This document shows, piece after piece, positions 41,401-53,400 of a stretch of DNA of 64,000 nt (position 1 is its first letter; each line of letters begins with the position of its first letter). The position numbers were made by a program, and so were the translations under genes. The notes below the pieces were generated by a model. The model had not been told where the DNA came from. It saw only the letters and a list, made by a program, of their open reading frames with translations, and ran no database searches. Origin of the DNA: Rhea pennata. Lineage: Eukaryota; Chordata; Aves; Rheiformes; Rheidae. The DNA is taken from assembly GCF_028389875.1 (NCBI RefSeq), contig NC_084702.1, positions 57,204,553 through 57,268,552 of the forward strand. Reading direction: 5' to 3'.

Positions 41401-44400
41401 ATTGTTAAAGGTAGTGTCCTATCTATGGTAGTTTGCATAGCTGGCCATGTTCGTGTCCTCTTTGTGGGCATGCATGTACGTATGTGTGTGACTCCATACG
41501 ATACATGCTTAGCCTTGCTAATTAATACCTGAACGGACAAACAGGAAAGCAGCAGCTGCCTTGATTGGCCTGGGGTGGAGAGACCTCCAAGTCTCAGGCT
41601 GCACCCAGCTGTGCTGCAGCAGTTGGGAAGGAAGAAGTCCCTGGGCCTTGAAGTCCACCAGAGGCCCCTGGAGGCAGTGGCCTTTTTAACTTCTCTTAAC
41701 AGCTAGGGTAATTATTTTCTCCCGTCTCCTCTGTTCTAGTGTCACTTCTTCGAGGGAGCACACACTCTTATTTACACACTGTAGGCACTGGACCTTTCAG
41801 CAACTCTTACACTGTATACGAATGGCCAGCTAGCACTTAGTGGGGTTTAAACAGTCTGGAATTCTGTTCCATAAGCACATATATGCCTGTTCCAGTCATT
41901 AGCAGCACTGCAGGCTCTTTGGGCTAAGAGTTTTCAAGAGCAAACTGTCTTTAAATTTATTGTGTGAACATTTTTCAGTCTACCTAGTCCATTTTTAAAT
42001 GCTATTACAGATGTCTGTGAAAGGCTAATGGGACTGTACCGGGGACTGTAGGCAGCCTCACTCGTTAGTGTAGCAGCCAGCTACTTGTGAGTTATGCTTT
42101 CAAACCCATTGTTTCTTCAGCCATAGGGCTACAGTAAGATTTTTTTTTGGCTTTTGTAGCATTGCTCTGACCTGCAGTGCTTAAGCGATAGAGCTTCTGC
42201 TCAGCAGATTTTAGTTACTTTGGTGCAGCACTCATAAGTATCTTATATTTGAAACAGAGGATGATAAGATGATAAGATGATGGTTGTTCATCTTTCATAG
42301 AAGTTCTCATACAAGAGTTTTTCTTTCTTACCTCAGAAGGCTCTAACCTATGAAATATAGGTAGTAACCATCTCTAATCAAGTTCAGCTATTTTTATCCT
42401 GGAACACTTGGCAATCATTTTTAAGATGAAAATGTAAATCACAGAGTATTTTTGAGGAGTTAAACCTTTCTGATATTTCTGTATTCTATTAGGAATTGAT
42501 GTATAAGGTGGCAAGATAATTCTGAAATGCTGGAAAATAGCCAATATTGCTGAGATATGCTACAGTGTTACATACACATACAGTTTTCTAAGGCATGTTG
42601 TTTCAGCTTTAGAGTTTCATTTTTGTGTATTAAGAAATGGCTGGAAAAGACAGAGATAAGCTGAGCAAGGTCATCATTTGCCAAGTCAGTGATATTTAGT
42701 TATGATTTCTGCTGTCTTTTGAAGTGCTTTTATGTATCTAAAACATCACACCTCTCTCCATATTTTTGCTCTTGATTTCAGCCTTGTTAGGAACACATGG
42801 TCCTCTATCTTACAAGGACAGGGAAATCTTTCATGTTGCAAGCACTACACAAAGAAAGATGTAAATTGTAAATTTCCCCCAAGCGTATTTAAGAATAAAA
42901 TAAGATCATAGCAAGACTAATCTGATCTGCTTTGGTAAAGCTCAGTTGACAACTTCAAATCTATGCAGTAGTTTTTCCCTTGGTTTGATAAGATAAAGAG
43001 ATGATAAAGAAATACAGAGGAGATGGCAAACTTAGAAATAAGCAGGAGAGGATTAAAACAGCCCCTGACAAAACTGTGAGGTACTTAAAACTTTTTGTAA
43101 GCTATATTCTCATAGATAATGATCACTTGCCTGTGATGCTTGAAACTAGGTATTACAGTAAATACTGGTATTGTTAAGCATTAGATTATAGATGCTGAAT
43201 TTGAAGTTTAATAATGTATGTCGTTGTTCTAGTTAACCAAGTGATATAAACCTTTATTAAGTAGAAAGCTCTAGAAGGTATTATTAATAGATGATATCAT
43301 CATGTTTGAGAATGTGAGCAGATCTTGCAATTCCCACAAGCAGTAACTGTCCTTATCCATATTCGCATCTGAATAAAATCAGGTTGTTTATACTGATTCA
43401 CAAAATACCACGTGTATATGGCAAATGGTGCACTGTAAAGACAAACAAAATACTGCCACACAGAATAGCTTTTCCATCCTAAATGGCATAAATACTGCAA
43501 GCAGTGTATCAGATTTTCAGTTTATCTGTAACGCTTCCTTTAAAACAGCTAGACTAGTTCATACAGAATTTTGAAAAAATGCTTATTAAAATAGGAGAGT
43601 GTTTCCTTATAACTATGTTTTGTTTTTTTAGCCTCCTCCAGGAAATGTGAAGATGCCTAATGTACCCAGTACCCAGCCAGCAATAATGAAACCAACAGAA
43701 GAACCACCTGCTTACACACAAATTGCGAAGGTTTGTCTGTAACTTTTAGGCAGTAGGTTCCATCTAATTATAATTACATAAACACTCTTCTGGAACAGTG
43801 TGCCTTTTGTAAAAAAAAGCATTACTTTCTTGATGTAGGAAAATAAATACTGTTTTTAGGTAACCTGTTATCACATTAATTCATGCAGTGTTAGGTCAGT
43901 CTTCATTCACCACTGGAGAATGCATAATTACAGAAAATAGACTTGGAATATTTATTTTGTGTTCATACTTTTAGCAGTACCTAACAATGCTTGTTTTATT
44001 CAGGAGCATGCCTTGGCCCAGGCAGAACTGCTAAAGCGCCAAGAAGAGCTAGAAAGAAAAGCAGCTGAACTAGATCGCAGAGAAAGGGAAATGCAGAGTC
44101 TCAGTCAGCAGGGGGGTATGTATAAAAAATACTTTTTTTAATTGTAGAAATTTAACATTTTCTTAGAAACTGCTTTTGTGTTATAGTACAGTGTCATGGA
44201 GGGTTTTCTAGAGAAGGTGTCTTATGGCCTTTGCAACAATGTGTAAGGTGAATAAAAACTAGTCTGTCTTGTGCAAGTTTTCATAGTGCAGATTCCAATG
44301 CGGCTTTTGTTACTGTCTGCAGTCAGTCATTTGTATTCTTGGTTAAAATTGAAGTGATACTGTTGACTAGAAATGGACCATTTTGTGAAGAACTATACAT

Positions 44401-47400
44401 AACTTCATAAGTAACAACTCTGGTTTCTGTTCTGTTAGTATTTATAGCTGTAAAAGAACTTTCTTGTTTTGAAACATTTTCCTATCTTTTTCTGTTATAG
44501 ATGCAAAAAAATACTCAAAAAGCAGAAAGAGTATAGTTGTTAAGAATTTTTCGTATGATCCCCTGAATAATCAAGATCAGTGCCTCATTCTACCAAAACT
44601 GTCATGTGCTGTGCACCATCAGTTTTTGTACTGCAGTTTTTGAATGATAAGATTTGTGTCCTCTTAACTGAAGATACTTTGCTAGAAATAAATCAGTGGG
44701 GAAAATTTCTTTTCAAAAGGAAGAACTTCAGACTGAAATTAGAAACAAACAAACAAACAAACATACTAAAACACTCCGCACAAGACTGACTTTGTATGCT
44801 CTTTTCACCTGTATCTAGAATTCTGACAGTTGTATTTCCACATTATTTTATTTTTCTTTGCTCATATTAAAGTTGGAACATACAATAGATATACAATAAA
44901 ATTTCAGATTGCATGACTGCTTAGAAATTCAAAATCTTAGGGAATTTTTTGCGAGTCAGGTACTAGTGTCTGAGAATGGGGAATCACTATTCTTCTTTAA
45001 AGGAAAAAAAAATCATAGTGGGTATTGTGCCTTCATTAAAACATTTTTATTTTCTCAGTATTTATTCTTTTCATTCTTTTCATTAACTCTCTATATCTCT
45101 TCTCCCAGATAATGATTTTCTTTTGTCATATTTTCATTTCAATCTCCGTATGTTTCCCTTTACCTAATTTCACTAACTTACATTGATGGTTCTGGATTGA
45201 TTACTTGCCTCTTCCAAGCTTTAGGAACAGTTTTTTCCTTTCATACGTATCTTAAGGAGCATAACTCTGATACCCCATGTATGTTTCAGGATCTCTAAAA
45301 TGGTTACTTACTATCATCATGAGGTTGCTGTTGCTCCCACCGAAGTGCTTGGGAAGTATGTGAAGAATCTAAAGGATTTTTTAGGAAGACTGAAGGAGAG
45401 AGAGCTCTTAAAGCCTGAAAGAGGAAATTAACCAAACAGCTGTGTAAAAGAGCCTGCAAGTCAGGAATTGTGTGTTGTGACTGAAGACAGCAATATTCTT
45501 TTGCGATTGGTTTCTTTCTTTTGCATATTCTTCAAACTCCTTTTGAAACAATATAGAGGTGTCTTGATTGGAGAGGGTGTTTTGCAATAGAATTCTAGCT
45601 GTTTGCATTGAATTGAAAAAGTCTGGCTTTCGTGTGTAGGATACTTTAATTGAATGTAATGGACTACAATGCAAAGATATTCACGCTAGTATATCTTCTC
45701 AGTTTGTTGCCTTCAGACTTCTCAGCTCAAGTCCAATGCAGTGTTGTGCTTGAGCTGGTTAAACTGTGCTGCTTCCTGTTTTAGCTGATTCATTTGGTAA
45801 TGGCTGAAAAAACCCTACTGTGTTTGCGTGAAGCTGGTTTGGGAATGTCTACATACATAGTGTAGGCATGTTGCTGAAATTCTGTAGTAAGTCTTGAAGT
45901 AGTAGCTCATTGTGCTGAATGACATAACTCTGAGCTAGCTCTTTCTGCAGTCAAGCTGTGATCTTGGGAATATGAGTATCCAAAGAGTATTTGAAGAAAG
46001 AGCACTTGGTTTTTGATGTCAAATGATCTCACCAAGCTGTCTTTCAGCCTTAGTTGAATATTTTGATAGCTAGGCCAAAAGGGAGGGGAAAAAAGCACAT
46101 CAGATACTATTCTTACATAATAGCTTGCATTTTTGTAACATATCTGAGTTTTTCTATAACTCTTCCCTGAAACTGTCAGTCCTGAGAGAAACTCACCTAA
46201 ATTGCAGAATAAAGATCTGAGTTGTTATCAGATAGTTTTTTATATAAGAAATCCTGAAGTAGTTCTTAATATGGAGGGGAAAATTACTTGTTACCTTTTA
46301 TATTCTCCCCCTGTAAGTCCAGTGTTCTAAATGACTTGGTAAATTGATAAAAGGTCCATCAGGAGAGGAAGAAAACACAACAGCGTTTTAGACCTGTTTG
46401 GATAGAACTGTCAGCTTCATCTTGTCTACATGGGGAAAAAAGTAACTTAATAATGCAAGTATTCAAGATTTGCAAGTTTTCTGTTCTTAGCAGATGAACT
46501 ACTAGTAAAGCTATGGTTGAAAGTAGAAATTCCAAGCAAAAGCTTGTCAGAATTTCAAAAGAAAGTCTTTAGGTTAGCCTCTGGTTTAGCTCCATTTTTG
46601 GAATATGGTGATTAATGTACCCATTGCATCCAGAATTCGAAATGCTATGGTAAGGATTTGCTGTATCTATCTCAGTTGAATCTCTCAATACTGTGCTTGT
46701 TAGGGCTTCCATTCAGCAGAATGTATACTGTAGCCTGTGAGTAGATTAGTGTACAGGAAATCCAAGGTGACTGATATTGTGTTTTCTTTGATTGTGTCCT
46801 CACTTTATCACACAACTTTGTATCAAAATGTATTGATGCTGCAGGGCATCTTTTTGTATTGTAGTTGAGATTATCTAATAGAAGTCTTTGTTCAGGCTTA
46901 TGTGCTTTTAAGCAAAGCTTTGATGGTAAGGTTGGAAAGCGTTCTGAAGTGGTAGAGATATCTAGGTGTTACAAACATCAGGATTCTGAATGTAGAAAAT
47001 GCCTTTCATTCCACAGTCTTTGTGTTCCACAAAGTATGGGGAAACTGAGGGAAGTGTGCATGTAAGAGTTGAGGAACTCCGAGAAACTGTTTTTCTGCCA
47101 GTTTTTGAATCTAAGATTTTGGAAAGACTTGTTTTTACGATGCCTGCTTCGTCTTTTGCATAGGTAAAATATTGTGCTCTCCTTGATCTGCCTACATTTA
47201 TTATTCTTGTGTTTCTGAAGCTTATTTTCAGTATTGTGTGAGGATTTGCTGAGTTTTGGTAGCCCAGATTATTTATAGACTTGTGCATAAAAAAAACCAA
47301 TTGAAAGGAATAATTACAAGTCCAAATGCATATCTCTTTTTAGTATACAGAGAGTAATACAGAGAGTATTACAAACTTTTTTTCTGATTTGCAGGTAGAA

Positions 47401-50400
47401 AAAATAACTGGCCACCTCTTCCTGAGAATTTTCCAGTGGGTCCATGTTTCTATCAGGACTTTTCTGTAGACATTCCTGTAGAATTCCAGAAGACAGTGAA
47501 GATTATGTACTATTTGTGGATGTGTAAGTATTTTTTAATAGAAAAAGCAAAATGCATGTTCGAACTTGATAATCCATGCCTGCTACTTGAATTTTGCAAC
47601 ATCTCTAATGAGAAATTTATTTTTTAATCCAGAAGTCAGATGGTGAAGTGAAATCTTTGTGTTAGCTTCAATTTTAGGAGTATTGAATTATTTCTTAAAA
47701 ACTTTGATGGAAGAAAGGAGAAAGTATTACCCTAAAGCAGTTTGGTTTATACCATATTGTAGTTTTATGTTTAAAAACTGTCCCTGTTGTTATAAAACAA
47801 TCTCTGAGCATTTACTACCTTGAAAATAATTTTACTGTTTTACAACCAGCTTATATATTAAGTCTAATTAACACTATTTATGAGACTTGTGAGTGTAAAA
47901 TGTGCTATGTTCATTTGTCTAAAACTTATTATAGTTTTAGTCTATTTAGAAAAATAAATAGTATAACATAAATTAGCAGAAAAAAACAGTCCATATTATA
48001 ACTATTCTTTGTACAGCACAAGTGCTCTAAATGATCTTTGGGGGTAATTTTGCACTCGTTCAGCTACTGTGTTTTGATAGGAAAAATGCTGGATAAATCA
48101 AATATACACATGCTCTGACCTTTGTTTCTTCTGTCTTGTCCAGTGTGATGAGAGCTTAATAAGTACCCTGAGACTAAGGAAATTCCAAAGGTTTAGGTGT
48201 TTTGATGCAATTAATACATATTTTAGTTTGCTAAGGGAATGTGGATTTCAGGCTTTTTCTGTATCTTTTCAAGGTTGCAGATTTAACAAATCTGCATATT
48301 TTAGCTATTGATTTGGCAATCTTATTGTTGCATTGTATTGTGATTGTACTGTATTTGAATCACATAAAATGAGCAATCAACACTGAATTGAGTGAATTTC
48401 ACTTCATTATCTATAGCTCTATCCACTATCTTTAAATATGTAACTGAATAAATCCTATTGCAGAATGTGAGATTAGTCACTCTCATAAATCTGACAGACA
48501 TTTAAGATTTATGTCAAGTCTAAGATCACGGACTCCAAAATTTTAGAATGGTTAATAATTTTGGCCATTTACAGGGTTGAGTTCTAAAAGTGCTGTATGT
48601 TTTAAACACAAAGAAAGTTAGACAATGAGAATTGGAGTCTTAATATTTTTTTTCCCCCTTCTTATGGCAATAAATTAAGAAAACTAAGTAGTATTATACT
48701 ATTTCAAAACAGATGAGAATTCTGCCTTCATTTTAATCTGACAGATTTTCTTCTAGGTAGATTGAGATTTTAACTGAGTCTCCTTGTCCTTTTCCTTCTT
48801 TCCTCATTCTCTGTGTCTGACTTACGGATCAGTAAGGAAGGAAAGAAGAGGGCTTATTAAAGTAAAAGAAAAATTGAAATGAGGAAGCCTGAAGAATATT
48901 TTAGGCCAAAGATAATGATTGAATACTGAGCTACCCTTCTTAGGGCTGGCTGTTCAGTCAGTCCTTGTGACTCTTCTTTTTCAGGAATGTATCTACATGA
49001 TTTGGCCTATATTTCATTAGAGTGGCTCTGCTTCCTTAATGGTTACACTCATTGCCACAGCAAACCAACCTGCTTCTGCTGTTGCTCTGTTCTATATTTT
49101 ATTTCCTCTTCTAGAAGTTCCTAGGTCTTATAAGACCTAGAGATCCATGAACACAGTGACATTCAGATAAATGTAGTTCCAGCTGCTCAGTGCTTTGTAA
49201 AGTAGGTTAGTTTTCCTGCCTCTCTTTAGCAGCCCTAAGAATACACCTTTCTATTTCATTTTTTGTTTTGCCTTTGTAAATAACAGTTTTAATATCTTTA
49301 TTCTTATAAGTCTTTACATTTCTGAGGAAACCTTTTTATCTTTTATGGGATCAGTAAACTCTTTATTGTATGAGAATAGAGATCTGCTTGTATTCCAATC
49401 CCAGTGAATTTCTCCACCGTTTCTCGAGTGGTATCAGAAGTCAGAAAGGTCTAATTCCTTCATGTGGTTTTCTCTCTGTACATTTTTTTTTTTTCCTGAG
49501 GCCACTTTTCTTTTCTTTTTTTTTTTTTAACTGAGCGCTCTCATGTGTTTGTGAACTACAACAGTCAAAGAGCAATGGTTTCTGTCAGCTACCAGTGGAG
49601 CTTTCCAGTACTATCTTGTTTTTAACCACCCATTGTTGTTTTAGTGGGTTGTGGATAGAATGGCAGTTTTGCTGACTCAGTAGCCCTGAGCACTGCTTTT
49701 TAGATTTTTGTATACTGTTGCTAGTACAATGCCCAAAGTCTATTGACTTTTATCTGCCAGAAACATTCTTGACTCGAAAGCTTGTGTTTTACAGTTACTT
49801 GCCCACAGTCTGATAGGATGCAAAATGAGCAGTACAGATTTTCAAAGAATATTTATTTGTTTGAAATTAAAGTAGGAGAGCTGCTTAATCTCATGGAAAG
49901 CTTTTGAGGCATTTGGATTTGTTGTTTTGTATTGTTTGTGACTGTTCCCCTTTTTCTGTGAACAGGACTTTTAAAGATTTCTAAAGACAAATGACTTAAG
50001 CTATAGATTCTGATGAAAATCTACCTTAAGGTACCAGCTGTTAAGGTATTTATTCTATTTAGGAGAGTTTTGTTTCATCTATCCTTCTGTCTGAGGAAAC
50101 AGTTGGTAGCACCTACGTCAGTCCGTGCTTATGTTTTACTTGCTCTTGAGGACCTCCAGGGAGGCATAATTTGTAAACTCCCTGCCTCCCCCCACCTCAG
50201 TTTGTTCTAGCATGTTGCCAATCTTATCATTAGAAGATATTTCCTAGCATATAATTTAATTTTCCCTCGTTGTAATTTATTTTTATTGTTTTATCCACTC
50301 TTTTTATGGAGAATACATTTTTTCCCCTTAGTCATCCTCTTTTAGCTAAATTAGCATAGTTCACTCAGCCTTCCTTTGTAGATCATCTTTTCTAGATTTC

Positions 50401-53400
50401 TGATTGTTTTGGTGCTGTCTTGTAGATCTGTCATTTCATCCGCTCCAGGTTATTATTGATTTTTTAGTATGTAGCATCCCAAATTAGACAGCCTGGACTG
50501 TGTCAAGTGTTTCAGCAGTCTTAATATACTGAGTAGAGAGAAGAAAAAAATCACGTGTTTGGTAGGATGTGCTCATGTTCCTGCATCTTTTTGTGACTGG
50601 AGAAGCGTTTGCATCTTGCTGTGTCTCTCTCTCTGTCTCATGCAAACTAAAAAGAGCAGAATGGATGAGGAATAAAAGCTGGATTGTAACTGCAGCCACT
50701 GTTATATGATCCAAAGTTGTATGTGATCAAACTTCACCAGCTTTTTCCTCATTGCCAGTTGCCATGTGGCTGAAAATGTTTTCATTTTAGTGACATTCCA
50801 TTTCAGTTGAGGCGTTCCACTACAGGGCAAGTCCAGCTGATTCCTGGGGGAAAAAAAAAAATCATTCTTTGTTCAATATATATCCTAATGAGAACTTTGG
50901 TTTCCTCAGAACAGTGTCAAAAAAACATTGCTGAAATGAACCGTATTACAGAAATCTATTTCATACATCCCAAATGGGACTGCAAAATAATCTCAATGAT
51001 ATAGATGTCAATAGACCGCATCAGTGCAACTTGTGGTCTTTTTCTAGTTTAGCTGAAGAATAAGACGAGTTCAAAAAAGAGCACTCATGCCGGAATAAGA
51101 GTGAATAGTGAGAAATTACATTGGTTTAAGGAAATATTCAAACTCACTTCATTTTTATTAGTGTAACTTCCTATTATAGAAGAATCCTACCTAGATACAC
51201 ATTCTCCATCTTAATTAACTATGTTTTAGTACCCATTACTATTTGAAAGTGAATTCTGGATAAAGACCACAAGTTGCGGTCTATTGACATCTATATCATT
51301 GAGATTATTTTGCAGTCCCATTTGGGATGTATGAAATAGATTTCTGTAATCCATTCTCCATTTCAGATGGAGAATGTGTATCTTGGTAGGATTCTTCTGT
51401 AATAGGAAGTTACACTAATAAAAATGAAGTGAGTTTGAATATTTCCTTAAACCAAGGTAATTTCTCACTATTCACTCTTATTCCGGCATGAGTGCTCTTT
51501 TTTGAACTCGTCTTATTCTTCAGCTAAACTAGAAAAAGACATTCTTGGGACACTTCATGCCGAGTACTGTATTGCTCTAGCTGTGCTGATTCATTGAAGT
51601 TATTGCCGTATAGATGTTGTGATAGAGTTCTACCCAAGCCTTAATTCATTTCAGCCCACAGATGGTTATTATCTTGTAATAAATTTTATCACACTTGAAT
51701 CTGAAGAAACAAATAGGAGGAAGATACTTAAAACTGTTACCTTGAACATGAAAATATCTGACTTTTCATTGAGTGGGAAAGTTTATATAGGTCACTTAGT
51801 GAATCCACTGGCTCAAAAAATGAGTACCTCTCTGCAGCTTGCGGGAGTTAGAGAAAGGAGGGTGGAGGGAAAAGAGAATTGTCAGCGAAGTCCTGTGTCT
51901 TCATCTGAAGTTTGCTGCTATTGGGTTTTTGCAGTTGAGATTCCTTGTAACAGCATTAAAGTACTGAAATAGACCATTGTGTTACCCAGTCTTTTGTGTG
52001 AAGAAATATCGTGGCATGTGTGACATTGTTTCAACCCTCTTCCACACTGATAAGCTTAAAACTTGTCCTGTTATGATAACTGGAGTTGCAAAGAGTATAT
52101 AGCCTATCTGAAAGTTCAGATTCCACCAGAAGCTGGACCTTTCTAGTTAGCAATGGGGTCTTCTTATTTCCAAGAAAAAATAAATACCACTCAATAAACT
52201 TTCTCTTATTTATCAAAGAAAAGTAGGGATTTGGATTTGTATCCTGTGTTTCACTTTGTGATGCTTGCACACAAAAGCTTTGAAATGAGTTGCTTTGCTA
52301 AGTTCTTGGACCAATACTAAACTATTTAAATGCATTAAACACTGTTTATTTAAAAAGCACAGAGTTTTCTTTTTCTGATGATTCTTACAGGGGAATGTGA
52401 TTTCTTTGAAGGAAAAGTGTTTTGAGTTCCTTCAGCCCTTCATGTAAAGATGTGGGTATTTTAATTTGATTTTTTTTCCAGTAAGTTGATTTAGGGTTTT
52501 TTTAAGTACTAGTTGAGAGGGAAGAAAAAAAACTTCGAAGAGCCTTTTTCAGAATCTTTGTATTTAAAGATATATAAACTTACCAGCTCTTTTGTTAACC
52601 ATTCTTTCTAGTAAAAACTGTGAATAAGTGAGAGTTTGAATGTATGCCCAAATATAAGACTTTATTTTTTTTGTTGTAAAATCTTTATGCTGCCCAGCTT
52701 CTCTATATTTCTCTGAGAAGCAATAAATAAGTTATGCTTTAAGGAAGGACATGAGCTGTGAGAACTTACAACTTTGAATGACTAAAATGCTTCTCTGAAC
52801 TTTAAATAAATAAATAAATAACCATTGGTGCAAGAAACTACTTGTGCACTGTTAACTGTAAGTAATATACTTCATGCTGGTCCACAAGGACAGAAATTGC
52901 CCTTGAGACAACAAAATCACTCCTAAATCACTAGATATTGCTGAACTGCAAGAGAAATTCATTTTTACCTTTTAAGTGTCTGGCAGAACTAACCACTGTG
53001 TCAGATAGCATGAAAATAGTACTTGTAACATTTCTTGCTGTTGTTAAAGAGAGAAATATATTTGAAAGTAAAAGTCATAATGCTGGTGCATTTCCTTCAG
53101 CAGAACTGAAATAGTTAACCTCTAATATGTCACTGAGAAAATGCCAGTATTGATCTGAGACTTGAGTACTGAAGAGGCAGATTTTAAAGACCATTAGTCT
53201 AAGAAATATTTGAATATGCCATATGAATTTAGGGTTCGGGAAAAGCTCCGCTGAGGAATATGTTACTAAGTAGTTCTTCTGCTTTATTCCATGTAAGACA
53301 AAAAGCTTTTATCTACAAGGATAACTGGATATTGAAAAATTGCAAATATCTGTGTCCAGTAAGTGCTGTAGAAGAAATATCAGTTACTTCAGCTGTGGAA

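Larger units (their letters stand above)
33882..43631 (+). other. SCAMP1: SCAMP1 intron 2 (9.8 kb)
   Basis: Starts GTAAGC and ends TTTTTTTAG. It contains TG/TA microsatellites at 35255-35300 and 35376-35391, a CR1 fragment at about 36141-36400, and an AT-rich cruciform-capable repeat at 36476-36521. Degenerate tandem repeats lie at 40738-40895 and 41034-41264. A GATAAGATGATAAGATGATG cluster lies near 42263-42282. No exon of another gene was recognised. Confidence 0.9.
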
